From: JBPOJN01 sp052033505 | GTDB taxonomy: Bacteria; UBA10199; JACPAL01; GCA-016699445 | Length of the DNA: 64,000 nt | Direction: 5' to 3' | Assembly: GCA_052033505.1 (NCBI GenBank) | Contig: JBPOJN010000042.1 | Location: 1 to 64,000, forward strand | Shown: positions 43,777 through 52,703 of the stretch, piece by piece | Layout of the letters: each line of letters opens with the position of its first letter | Numbering within the stretch: position 1 is the stretch's first letter | Notes under the pieces: model-generated | Told to the model about the DNA's origin: nothing | Database searches by the model: none | What the model saw: only the letters and a program-made list of their open reading frames with translations | Translations under genes and position numbers: made by a program

Positions 43777-46700
43777 GTGGGCGTCTATAAATTACAAACA
43801 GGATCTTTTTCGAATCCACATCTTGGGGTTGTTCACCAAGCTTTGGTGACGCTTGCGCGAGGTGGTTCTCCTGTGGCGGAGGCGAGAGGAGCCATTGAAC
43901 AACTCTCGTTTTTACCGCGAACCACTCGGGATCAACTGCATCTACTTCTTGACGGCACAAGCAACGCCTCAGATCTCGTGAGAGCTGCGAGGCGTTTGGT
44001 TGCATTGGATAAAAGCAATAGCAGATTTGATCCCCTGCCTATGCTGGATCAACCTAAGCACAAAGCTCATGCGAGCGTCATTAACGTGGACTTAGTTAAC
44101 TCCGGAATCAGAACGCTGGGTGTAGAGGCGTGTTTTGCTGATACGCAAGTCGAAGGTCTTCTTAAAAAACTTGGCCGTATTGTAAAACGTCACGGTGGAG
44201 AAGTGGTGCGATCAACGGGTGATGGATTTGTCGCCCGCATTACGGGGCGGAACAGCGCGCGGCGTGCTGTTCTTGTGGCGGTAGAGATACAAAGCCAATT
44301 GGAGTCGTTGAACAATCGGCTCTATCGGTCCGCGGTTAAGGCGGTCATGCAGAAATATGGACTCACCTCCAAAGAACAATGGAAAGAGTTCGTTCGACAA
44401 GAAGCCGCTCGTGCTCAAATAAGCAGACAAGAAGCCATTCAAAGACTCATAGCTCCCATTGATCCCATTATCAGCAAGGGACCATGGGAAATGCGCGTTG
44501 GTGTCGCAACGGGTTCGATCAGTGAAGCCAGGATTGGCAAAAGAATAAGTATTGCGGGGGATACTACAAGCGCTGCCGAAAGAATGCAGTCAGCGGCAAG
44601 GGATGATGAGGAGACGGGCAAGAAACCAAGCCGAATTTGTATCGACGAAGCCACGATGAATGAGTTGGGTGGTCAATTTGAAACGGTACTCGACTTAGTC
44701 TCCACCAAGGAAAGCCAGCACACTCAGGGGCGCGTCCGGGTTTATTTCGTGACCGGACGTACCGTTTCTCACGACATGGGTCTGCTCGGACGTTCCTCTT
44801 CGGCTCAGATGATGGGCCGGGATGCGGAGAAGCAACAGCTCATCGATTTGATCATGAGAGAAGGCGTTTCGGCAAAAATCGTTTCGTTAGAGGGTGTGAG
44901 TGGGTCGGGTAAAAGCGCGTTGGTCGCTTCCGTGCTGGAGGAAGTGAAGGAAAGCTGCGATTTCATCGTCGGACAGGCGGAGGCTTTTTCTCTCCGCCCT
45001 CTCGGTGCCCTGGTGGACGCTTTGAAAGTCAGAGCCGGAATCCGTGCCGGTGATAAATCCAAAACGATCGCGGAAAAAATCTCTCGTCTCGCAAGCCACG
45101 CTGACACTCAGCGAGATCAGGACGGTCAATCTCGAGAGCAGCAAAGGACTTTCTACGCGCATCTCCTCGGTATTCTTTTCGACGAGCCTCGGAAGGATAT
45201 GCCCGATGAAATCCGTTCTCTCCAAAAAAATCCGGCCGCCTTTAACGCTAAAATGAGGGATATGCTCGCCAGTCTTTTAGGCGGTTTGAGTCGCACTAAA
45301 AACTTGGTTTTAGTCTTTGACGATCTGCAGAAAATCGATCCTTCAAGCTTAAGTCTCGTGGAAAATTTGTTGGCTCATGAATTGAAAGATCGTCCGATTA
45401 CAGTCGTGAAGATGGTGCGGTCCGAAGAAGCTGATCTTCAGAGGGACACTTTGGGATCTACTCTCATTAGGCTGGGAGCGTTAGCTGATCGGCACGTAAT
45501 GGAAATCGCGCAAGGAATTTTGGGAGCCGATTCCTCTGGGGACACCGCTTTCAAGATCACGAAGAAAGCGAATGGTAATCCCGGATTTGCGATCGAGATC
45601 GCGACCGCTGTTAGAAACGGTAGCAGTCTGGATGATATTCCGGGAACGATCCAAGGTATTTTCGAATCCCAATTTGAACGTTTGGCCCAAGAGTCTCCTC
45701 GTGCCATGCAGATCTTAAACCGTGCGGCCATTGTCGGCAGAGAGTTTTCCCTGCAAGACTTGACCGGCATAGGCCTGCCTCTGGCTCTTGTGGAAGAAGC
45801 GATCTCTCGTTTAATGGAGAAGCAGTTGATTGAAGCGACTGGAAACGGGGATTATGTTTTCGTGCAGGACATTATTCGTGAGGCTGTCCTCAAGACGATC
45901 GATCCCGCACAGAAAAGGGATCTTCATGGACGTTATGCGGATTATCTCCAAGGCCCACGGAATGCGGATCCCCGAAAGGATTTCCTAAAGATTGCTGCCC
46001 ATTATGTCCAAGCGGATAAAAATGAATTGGCAGGTATGTATTATTACAGAGAGGCGTCACGCGTTATAGATTTCCGCCCAGATGAAGCTGAGCGTTGTGC
46101 CGAAGAAGCCTTCAATCTGCTTCAAGACAATCTCAAAAAAATTGAAGCTCTATTTGTTTGGGATGAAGCTTTGTTTAAGCAGGGTATGTGTTTGAAGCAG
46201 GTAGCTTTATTGAAAAAATATGCATCCCTGATAAATGATTCAAATAAAAATTTGATTGCTCAGTACAACTTTAGACTAGGCCGCTCTACTTTTTATTCGC
46301 GCAAATCCGATGAAGATGTAACCCAAGCCGAGAAGTTGTATCATGAGGCTCGCAAACTGATAGAAGGCAACCCTTCGGCCTTACGCGCAAAATGTTTAAT
46401 TGAGCTTGGAACTATCTTCACTGATCACAAGAGAGACTATTATAAGGCCAAATATTGGTATGGATTAGCAGTTCAGTCTTTAAGAGAACTTGAGGGGAAT
46501 GACGTTGAAGCGGCTCGCCTGAAGGTGATCGCTCTGTCAAACTTAGTTAATGTTGAATTGAACGTTGGTGTTTATCCTCAAGCAGTTGTCGGGGCTCGGG
46601 AAGCCTTGAGTTTGCTGGAAGCTGGCAGTCGGCCGCGGCTCCAAATTCATTTGTTAAACAATCTTGCGTCGGCTCTTTTTTATCTTGGTAGATACAGCGA

Positions 46701-47385
46701 AGCTAAATTTGAGATCAGTGTAGCTCTAGAATTATCTAGAGCCAATCAAAATTATTACCTCAGTCTTCTTCTTATTAATCAAGCGCGGGTTGCGAGTCTC
46801 ACAGATAAACAGGAAGCGGCCAATTTGTTGAATAGCGCTGTAGCATATGCTGAGGAACGCCTGGTGCATGGGTCTTCCTCAGAATTTGCGACAGGATGCT
46901 TATACAGAGCGTTAGACCACCTTAAAAATGGAGATTTGGTCAAGAGTGAGCAAGATGCTTTCAAAGTTCTTAGTATCGCCAGGGCTCAAGGAAGCGCTGA
47001 TGAAAAATTGGAAGCTATGGCCCATATGGTTTTAGCCCAAGTAAATTTTGGGCGCGAAAATTTTTCTCAGGCTTTAAAACACAGTGAACATTGCATGAAA
47101 GCTTTAAGAAGGTTTGGTATGAAGTTAGAAGAGTTCGATGTGGAAATGTTGTTAGTTCATGCTCAGATTTTGAGGGTCATGAATAATGAAAGTTGGAGAG
47201 AAGTTGTTGGTCAATCTCTCCAAATTTTAGGTGCTCGTCTTGGATCTGATGTGCCTAACTCAGAAGCCGGCCAGGTCGTTGTTTATCAAAAGGTTCTTGA
47301 TCTCGCTAGTCTGGTAGCCGACGAGCAACCCAAGATCACTGAAAGTGGACCTATCGCTTACGAAGCGATGGCTAATGCCGTGTAA
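43777..47385 (+). CDS. Class III nucleotide cyclase - AAA ATPase - TPR protein
   Basis: 1202 residues from a GTG at 43777. Helical N-terminus (1-90); class III cyclase domain about 98-330 with metal Asp105 (VINVDLVNS) and Asp149 (STGDGF); the transition-state Asn region reads AGDTTSAAERM, Ser where Asn is usual, Arg kept. About 50 helical residues (183-235) are inserted before MRVGVATG. Then an STAND/AAA-type ATPase (Walker A GVSGSGKS, 373-380; Walker B LVLVFDDLQKID) and a long TPR/helical region (about 730-1190). This cyclase-ATPase-TPR layout is common in signalling proteins of myxobacteria and actinobacteria. The Asn change leaves cyclase activity in doubt. Its 3' half is visibly more AT-rich. 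Confidence 0.83.
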   Translation: MGVYKLQTGSFSNPHLGVVHQALVTLARGGSPVAEARGAIEQLSFLPRTTRDQLHLLLDGTSNASDLVRAARRLVALDKSNSRFDPLPMLDQPKHKAHASVINVDLVNSGIRTLGVEACFADTQVEGLLKKLGRIVKRHGGEVVRSTGDGFVARITGRNSARRAVLVAVEIQSQLESLNNRLYRSAVKAVMQKYGLTSKEQWKEFVRQEAARAQISRQEAIQRLIAPIDPIISKGPWEMRVGVATGSISEARIGKRISIAGDTTSAAERMQSAARDDEETGKKPSRICIDEATMNELGGQFETVLDLVSTKESQHTQGRVRVYFVTGRTVSHDMGLLGRSSSAQMMGRDAEKQQLIDLIMREGVSAKIVSLEGVSGSGKSALVASVLEEVKESCDFIVGQAEAFSLRPLGALVDALKVRAGIRAGDKSKTIAEKISRLASHADTQRDQDGQSREQQRTFYAHLLGILFDEPRKDMPDEIRSLQKNPAAFNAKMRDMLASLLGGLSRTKNLVLVFDDLQKIDPSSLSLVENLLAHELKDRPITVVKMVRSEEADLQRDTLGSTLIRLGALADRHVMEIAQGILGADSSGDTAFKITKKANGNPGFAIEIATAVRNGSSLDDIPGTIQGIFESQFERLAQESPRAMQILNRAAIVGREFSLQDLTGIGLPLALVEEAISRLMEKQLIEATGNGDYVFVQDIIREAVLKTIDPAQKRDLHGRYADYLQGPRNADPRKDFLKIAAHYVQADKNELAGMYYYREASRVIDFRPDEAERCAEEAFNLLQDNLKKIEALFVWDEALFKQGMCLKQVALLKKYASLINDSNKNLIAQYNFRLGRSTFYSRKSDEDVTQAEKLYHEARKLIEGNPSALRAKCLIELGTIFTDHKRDYYKAKYWYGLAVQSLRELEGNDVEAARLKVIALSNLVNVELNVGVYPQAVVGAREALSLLEAGSRPRLQIHLLNNLASALFYLGRYSEAKFEISVALELSRANQNYYLSLLLINQARVASLTDKQEAANLLNSAVAYAEERLVHGSSSEFATGCLYRALDHLKNGDLVKSEQDAFKVLSIARAQGSADEKLEAMAHMVLAQVNFGRENFSQALKHSEHCMKALRRFGMKLEEFDVEMLLVHAQILRVMNNESWREVVGQSLQILGARLGSDVPNSEAGQVVVYQKVLDLASLVADEQPKITESGPIAYEAMANAV

Positions 47386-47387
47386 GT

Positions 47388-48023
47388 TTATTTAACCGAC
47401 CGAGTTGGTGTGCTCCCGCCGCCAGCATTAGGAGCTGTGCGTGTGGGTGTGCTGCCCCCAGCATCATTTGTTAGTGTTAAAGTGGGAGTGCTCCCTCCTG
47501 CGCTTAGGTCAAAATCACCTGATCGCGTGGGCGTGCTGCCTCCACCATCATTGGTGCGAGTAGGAGTGCTGCCTCCTGCAGCTAATTCATCCTCGAAGTC
47601 ATTGATGGGCGATGTTGGTGTGCTTCCTCCACCCATCTTCTCGCTCACAATAGCCCCATCTTTACTGGAAAAAACTAAAGATTGATCTGTTCCTAAGATG
47701 GAGCCGATGACCGACCCATCTTTGATCGACAGTGTGGTGCTGGCGTCGATGGTGGTTTCTGCGGACGTGCCGTCTTTGGAGAGGAAGATCAGTTTGGCGG
47801 TTTTTAGGTTGCTCGTGCTGAGCTCGCGGTAGACCTGATAGCCGTCCGCGATGCCTACGAAGTCCCGGGCCGTGATGGGGGCCGAGGATTTGGCGGAGAG
47901 GGTCGGTTTTTTACTGAGCGTGTTCCACAGCCCGGCGCTGCCGGCTTGGGCGAGGGTGGAGAGCGTGATGGTCGTCAAGCCGATGGCTAAGGTCGTGACG
48001 AGATGTTTCTTTTCGAGCTTCAT
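47388..48023 (-). CDS. Exported protein with six C-terminal GGSTPT repeats
   Basis: 211 residues. Signal peptide 1-27 (cleavage after AQA). Residues 28-130 form a small domain with GIADGYQVYRELST and two similar KDG turns; residues 131-211 are a low-complexity tail in which GGSTPT(R) recurs six times (starting at 132, 150, 161, 176, 189, 202) with acidic or polar spacers. The tail has no hydrophobic anchor. Tail-to-tail with the cyclase gene, 2 nt apart. No family recognised; a Ser/Thr-Pro tail could be a linker, a glycosylation target or a protein-docking repeat. Confidence 0.75.
   Translation of the reverse strand: MKLEKKHLVTTLAIGLTTITLSTLAQAGSAGLWNTLSKKPTLSAKSSAPITARDFVGIADGYQVYRELSTSNLKTAKLIFLSKDGTSAETTIDASTTLSIKDGSVIGSILGTDQSLVFSSKDGAIVSEKMGGGSTPTSPINDFEDELAAGGSTPTRTNDGGGSTPTRSGDFDLSAGGSTPTLTLTNDAGGSTPTRTAPNAGGGSTPTRSVK
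47400..47633 (-). repeat. Six degenerate coding repeats encoding GGSTPT
   Basis: On the plus strand six copies of a pattern like GTnGGnGTGCTnCC occur at irregular spacing (33-54 bp apart). Codon third positions differ from copy to copy while the peptide is constant, so the repeat is kept at protein level and is not a recent DNA duplication. Spacers differ in length and sequence. Confidence 0.75.
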
Positions 48024-48413
48024 AAATTCCCCCTGGCCTGTTCTCCTTAGGACGCTGTGTCAGGCTGCGAGGGGGAATAAAAGCAACGTTCGTGCCAAAA
48101 TCTAAAATTTATAAAATTGAATAAATATAGATAGTTACAAGTTTACCAACTTTTTTATCCAAGTTAATTATCACTACGATAAAATAAACTGATAAATTTT
48201 AATAAAAATTAATAATTACAAATACTTATAAATAATAATCAGTAAAAATGCAGGTGAGTTTCTACCTTATATGCGGAATTGTGGCTAAAATTTTGGGTAG
48301 GTCTGCAGTCCGGAAAATGAGGGGGTAGAGACCTCGAAAGAAGGGCGAAGAGCCTAAAAAAACACCCGAATACGGTTTATGGTCAGTTTAAAGTTGCGAG
48401 TGTTTGGAAAAGC
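48024..48413. other. AT-rich intergenic region without a gene
   Basis: 390 bp between two minus-strand genes. 48100-48245 is strongly AT-rich with many TAAT/ATAA runs, plausible for upstream promoter elements of the GGSTPT gene. Near the right end, AAAGTTG (48387-48393) and CAACTTT (48413-48419) form a 7-bp inverted repeat with an 18-nt loop that overlaps the stop of the next gene and might terminate it. I see no open frame with coding character and no RNA gene. Confidence 0.5.
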
Positions 48414-48806
48414 TCAACTTTCGGCATTACGACTATAGCTGGCAGTGCAAATTGTATCTGTCGAAGTAATGCATTCAAAATCCATATCATCGCCAAGAGT
48501 GAATTCACCGGTACAAGACACATCGTTGCCATCGTTATCTTGAACAGTAATTTGAAAAGTATTATCCGGCTCTAATTCACCTTGAGTAGTAGCTTGAGTT
48601 GCAGGAACAGTAAGGTGAATTGTAGTGCCATCTCTTGCCATTAAAAAATTAGCCCCAAAGAAGAAATCACAATCCCTATTAGAAGAGAGGTATTCATCTT
48701 GAGATGGAATCTCAACTCCGTTGTTTACGAGAACGCTATTTCCGCAATTTATAAAAACAAACATTGCGCAAATTATAAAAATAAATTTAAAAAATTTCAT
48801 TTTCAC
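48414..48806 (-). CDS. Small putative lipoprotein
   Basis: 130 residues. Hydrophobic signal peptide with lipobox FINC (Cys about 21), then a polar beta-rich mature part with FQITVQDNDGNDVSC and four further Cys that could form disulfides (DCDFFF, SCTGEF, FECITS, ICTASY). AT-rich like its surroundings. Family unknown. Placed directly downstream of a fibre-like protein gene (3 nt gap), so likely co-transcribed with it. Confidence 0.65.
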   Translation of the reverse strand: MKMKFFKFIFIICAMFVFINCGNSVLVNNGVEIPSQDEYLSSNRDCDFFFGANFLMARDGTTIHLTVPATQATTQGELEPDNTFQITVQDNDGNDVSCTGEFTLGDDMDFECITSTDTICTASYSRNAES

Positions 48807-48809
48807 TCC

Positions 48810-49868
48810 TTAAGGTTTAAAAATAATAAAATCAATTTTAGCACCTGCAGGTCCTCCGCTGACGGTAACAGAATTTGCTGATTTGTCACAAGCTGCCGGA
48901 TTATCGTCTGTACCGTTTTGACCCTCTAAATTAGTAGCGAGGACTATATAATTAGAAGTCCCAATACTATTAAAGGTGACCCTGCATCCGCGATCTTTAG
49001 AAAGACAATCATTTCCTGAATCCGTTACATCAGCTGAAATAACATTCTTTTGTGTAAGAACTGTACAACCGTCTGCAGGGCTAGCCAAAGTCCCAAATGC
49101 AACAGGGGTGAGGCCAGCATTGCTTGTGGATGCTTGATTGATTTTTGCGGCAGTGACAGTTTCATCCGAAATTTGATTGGTGCCGACAGCGGCGGTTCCT
49201 ATCTGAAGATTATTATAACTGCCCGTAACAGCCCCCCCAAAGGATGTTGAGGTGGTCAGGCTGTTTGCGTCTCCATTAATTCTTGCAGTCGTTTCAGTCG
49301 CAAGAGCTGCTTGCAGACTTGTGACCTGAGTCTGTAAATTTATATCCGCTGACTGTCGGGTGCTTGACTCAGTATTAATCGCCATCGTTAATTCTTCCGT
49401 GCTTACAAACACATCCGGCACATCCGCAGCTAAGATATTTGGATCGATCTTCAAAGCCGTCTGCGCATACACCGCATAAGGCACGCTTCCCACCTCCATG
49501 AGCCCGCCCGGCTGATTTCCATCGATTCTCATTTGAAGATATTTTGTTCCAGAAACGGGGGAGAAATCGTCGAAAGCGATGCCGCCACTCGGGACACCTG
49601 CCTGAGTCAAGCCTTCGCCGATCATGACGTTGACCGAGCTTCGCACCATATTCACGGCGGGTTGGGATTCGTAGTAGAGCTCGCTGCCGTCTTGGTCGAT
49701 GATTTTGAATTCGAGGTTGACGTTGTCGCCTTCGAGCAGGTTTCCGCTGTCGTCTCTTAGGACCGCTTGGAAGTTCACATAGCGTGGGACGTCGGCTGTA
49801 TAGGCCATAGACGCTAAGAGCGTTAAGCTTAGACCGCAAAGAGCGGCTAAGAGAGATTTAGTTTTCAT
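48810..49868 (-). CDS. Exported fibre-like protein with conserved N-terminal beta domain
   Basis: 352 residues from the ATG at 49868 (GGGGG 5 nt upstream); a frame to 49886 exists. Signal peptide 1-24. The N-terminal domain (VPRYVNFQAVLRDDSGNLL to VGSVPYAVYAQTA) is the widespread adhesin/secretion-associated beta domain also seen as xINYQGxLxD in other bacteria. A coiled-coil-like stalk (LQTQVTSLQAALATETTAR) and tail-fibre-like Ser/Thr-rich strands follow. Upstream half is GC-moderate, downstream half AT-rich. Probably a surface or extracellular appendage protein. Confidence 0.7.
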   Translation of the reverse strand: MKTKSLLAALCGLSLTLLASMAYTADVPRYVNFQAVLRDDSGNLLEGDNVNLEFKIIDQDGSELYYESQPAVNMVRSSVNVMIGEGLTQAGVPSGGIAFDDFSPVSGTKYLQMRIDGNQPGGLMEVGSVPYAVYAQTALKIDPNILAADVPDVFVSTEELTMAINTESSTRQSADINLQTQVTSLQAALATETTARINGDANSLTTSTSFGGAVTGSYNNLQIGTAAVGTNQISDETVTAAKINQASTSNAGLTPVAFGTLASPADGCTVLTQKNVISADVTDSGNDCLSKDRGCRVTFNSIGTSNYIVLATNLEGQNGTDDNPAACDKSANSVTVSGGPAGAKIDFIIFKP

Positions 49869-50005
49869 ACGAACCCCCATGTGCACGAACGGTTTGAAGA
49901 ATTAACATCGATTTCCAATCGGTAAAGTTGCGAATTACTTCTGGGATTTCCGAAGAAATCCCGGAGATTGATTCGAAATTGGAAATAAATTTATCCAACA
50001 GCAAC

Positions 50006-51880
50006 TCACTCATCCTCTTTGAAGCCGACGTCTCTGCCGCTGACGGTAAAATGACGAAATTCGCTGAAGATGTTTTGAGCCAATACCTTCTTAGCGGCCA
50101 CGAAGGTCGCATCGTATTTTTTGGTGAAATCAATGTTGATCGCTCGAGAGGCGAATTGGGTCCAAAAGGACTCGACGGGTTTGATCTTGTCGTCTTCCAA
50201 GACGAAGGCGTCGCTTTCGATCTGCGAGGCGTCGGGGGGATTCGAGAAAAAGGCGCCCATGTCGAGCGTCAGGAGAGGATTTGAAAAATCCAAATCCTGG
50301 GCGCCTTCGAGGGAGGCTTGGACCGTGACGGCCGCGTCGCGAAGTTCGGCGAAAGCGGCTTCGTCCCTGTCGGAGGCGTCGATGACGCCGTCGGCTGTTA
50401 TCTGCTTCGAAATATCATCCGCGTCTAAAACGAGCCGGATCCCTTGGACGAATCGCATCCGCGCCTCTTCCAGCTCGTGATCGGGTCTGAGAACGAAGCA
50501 GGTATTGAGGCGGTCGACGATCTCTTGTTTGGAGACGGTCAGGTTTCCCTCTTCGTTGTAAAGATCCCCGATCTGCATGGGACAGTCCCAGGATGAGGCG
50601 AGATGGAGGGCCATTTGGGCGAATTCGAAGCCGGCGCGGAAGAGTTTCAAATCGGTGCGATTCAGCGCGGCGTCTTGATGGCCGAAGTAAAGTCCTTTGG
50701 GAATGACGAATTGAAAACCGTCGTCACGGTCGGCGCGTTCCAGGAGATCGCGGATTTCTTCGATCAGAGCAACGTAGCCGCGGGATACGTTCAATCCATC
50801 CGAGATTTTGAAATCGTCCCGCGCTTGGAAGAGTAGGGCGGCTTTTTTCGGGAGGTGGCCTTCGTTTTTGAAAAGGGGAAGGTAATCGGTCGGCTTCGGA
50901 CTTTTAGGAAGCGTGATGGTGTCCGACATTATCCCATTTAAAGTGATCGTCTCATCGCCGCCGTTGCTGAGTGTAATATTGGAAAATTTTACCTGTACGT
51001 TCTCTCCGGGGTTGTTTCCCGCGTCGACCAGTGTGAAAGAGCCGGTGGCTCCGTCATAGGTGTTGAAATACTGGTCCTTCGATTGGACCCAGAGATTCAA
51101 GACCGGAGATCCTCCGCATCCGGAAGCGTCGGGGGTTCTTTGGGATACGTCGATGGTTTCTCCCGCGTTCCATTGAAAGTTTGAAAGAACGTTTCCGTCT
51201 TTTGCGGCTTGGACGGTGAGGCTGATACCACCTTCGAGAGTGATGGAGGAGTCGGCATTGTGATGCTGGAAATAAATCGTTTTTCCCGTGCAATCGACGG
51301 TGCTGGTATAAGCGGATTGATCATCTGATTTGGTCCAATAAGCGTCCCGGCAAGCATCTTCGCAAGCGATGTCTCCGGCGCACGACGTAAGGCACGCATC
51401 GCGTTCGCTCGCTATTTGTTGAAAGTAGGCGGTTCGAGCCTGCTGGTCGTATAAATGAGACACACGAGCATAGTCGTTAGTGTTTGCGACCCCATAAAAC
51501 GGACCTGAAATCCCATCAAAAGCGGTTTGGGCCTGGTTTACTTCATTCAACGCCGCCAAATAGCCTTCGGGTCCGAAAATGTTCGAGAGTTTTGCCGACG
51601 GTTGTCCGAAGTGGGAGAGGATATTCTGAGAAGGATCGCTTTCGCCGAGAAGCAACATTCTCGTAAACGCGGCGCCGAAAGTGGCTTGGGTGTTGGTTCC
51701 GTCGAGGCCTAAAGCGGAGTCATAGGAAGCCTTCGCACCCGCGATGTCACCTTGGGAGAGTAGGTTTAAGGCTTGATCGCTTAAGCTTTGAGACGTTGCG
51801 GGAGGCGCGCCGGCACCTCCGCAATTAGCTAGCGTCAGCAGAAGCGCCGTCAGATACGGCAGTGACCGGAATGCTTTCAT
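50006..51880 (-). CDS. Large lipoprotein with N-terminal TPR-like helices
   Basis: 624 residues. Signal peptide with lipobox LANC (Cys20), then LLSQGDIAGAKASYDSALGLD, a TPR-like unit (35-75). The middle has a Cys-rich stretch (CLTSCAGDIACEDACRDAYW, about 160) and beta-rich segments; the C-terminal half is helical. No enzymatic motif seen. The start overlaps the MlaC-like gene by ATGA, so the two are translationally coupled; a joint role in envelope lipid or protein handling is a guess. Confidence 0.7.
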   Translation of the reverse strand: MKAFRSLPYLTALLLTLANCGGAGAPPATSQSLSDQALNLLSQGDIAGAKASYDSALGLDGTNTQATFGAAFTRMLLLGESDPSQNILSHFGQPSAKLSNIFGPEGYLAALNEVNQAQTAFDGISGPFYGVANTNDYARVSHLYDQQARTAYFQQIASERDACLTSCAGDIACEDACRDAYWTKSDDQSAYTSTVDCTGKTIYFQHHNADSSITLEGGISLTVQAAKDGNVLSNFQWNAGETIDVSQRTPDASGCGGSPVLNLWVQSKDQYFNTYDGATGSFTLVDAGNNPGENVQVKFSNITLSNGGDETITLNGIMSDTITLPKSPKPTDYLPLFKNEGHLPKKAALLFQARDDFKISDGLNVSRGYVALIEEIRDLLERADRDDGFQFVIPKGLYFGHQDAALNRTDLKLFRAGFEFAQMALHLASSWDCPMQIGDLYNEEGNLTVSKQEIVDRLNTCFVLRPDHELEEARMRFVQGIRLVLDADDISKQITADGVIDASDRDEAAFAELRDAAVTVQASLEGAQDLDFSNPLLTLDMGAFFSNPPDASQIESDAFVLEDDKIKPVESFWTQFASRAINIDFTKKYDATFVAAKKVLAQNIFSEFRHFTVSGRDVGFKEDE

Positions 51881-52476
51881 TGTTCCCCCTTGGGTTTTAT
51901 TTGTTGATCGAGTTTAGCGAGCAGAGCGTCGAAGCCTTGCGTCCTCAGGATGTGGTTGAATTGTCCGCGGTAGTTTCTCGATAAAAGCGCGCCGGCCACT
52001 TCGACGTCGTTTATCTTCCAGGCGTCGGCGTTTCTGACGAAGAACACGCGGAAACCGACATGTTTATCGGCTTTGGCGCCGCGGAATTTAAGTTCCGCCC
52101 GGTCGCTGGTTCTCTTTTGGGATTCGAGGGTCAGAGAAACATCACCACGAGGGATGCGGGAGAGTTTGTGGACTAAGCTGTTCAAAAAAACGGTCTCGAA
52201 GCGGCCGCTGAAGGCTTTTTTCTGCTCGGGAGTCCATTGCGGCCAATAGTCTTGAAGGGCCGACTGGTAGAAGCTTTCGAAGTCGTAGTGAGCGCGTAAT
52301 GAATTTTTGACGGATTCTTCCCGGTGGGAGGGATCGAGTTCTTGAGAGAGAGTTTTTGTTTCCGTCCAAAGACCGGAAATGATTTCCATGGGTTTTGTTT
52401 CGGCATGGACCGGACCCGAGAGGAGTATTCCGAAAAAGAGCCTGGCTATAAGGATAGTGAAAGCCTTTATTTTCAT
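51877..52476 (-). CDS. MlaC/Ttg2D-like periplasmic lipid-binding protein
   Basis: 199 residues. Signal peptide 1-25 (cleavage after VHA). Mature part matches the MlaC fold: HYDFESFYQSALQDYWPQWTPEQKKAF, FETVFLNSLVHKL, VFFVRNADAWKINDVEVAG and SRNYRGQFNHILRTQGFDALLAKL. MlaC shuttles phospholipid between outer-membrane MlaA and the inner-membrane MlaFEDB ABC importer. None of those partners is nearby; instead it is coupled to a large lipoprotein gene. Confidence 0.8.
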   Translation of the reverse strand: MKIKAFTILIARLFFGILLSGPVHAETKPMEIISGLWTETKTLSQELDPSHREESVKNSLRAHYDFESFYQSALQDYWPQWTPEQKKAFSGRFETVFLNSLVHKLSRIPRGDVSLTLESQKRTSDRAELKFRGAKADKHVGFRVFFVRNADAWKINDVEVAGALLSRNYRGQFNHILRTQGFDALLAKLDQQIKPKGEQ

Positions 52477-52703
52477 AAGCCCCGTTTTCCGAAGATGCGA
52501 TTCTTGGTTTATCGAATTACAATTAATAAAGTTGTTAAATAATCACTGCCAAATAAAATTCGCATCCGAAACGTCGTTTTCAGGGAGAAAGGTGAGCAAG
52601 GAAGAGGCCAAGAGGAAGATCGGGGGTGAGAGTTGAAAAGGTTGAGGATTTTTTAAAAAAGAGGGCGGAAAGTTTGTAAAGTTTACAAGAGAGGTTCGGA
52701 AAT

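Noticed and set aside
43616..44005. 129-codon minus-strand frame at the 5' end of the cyclase gene
   Set aside because: Opposite to coding sequence of the cyclase protein and without homologous features.
47400..47633. Possible CRISPR-like array
   Set aside because: Repeats are coding, degenerate at third positions and irregularly spaced.
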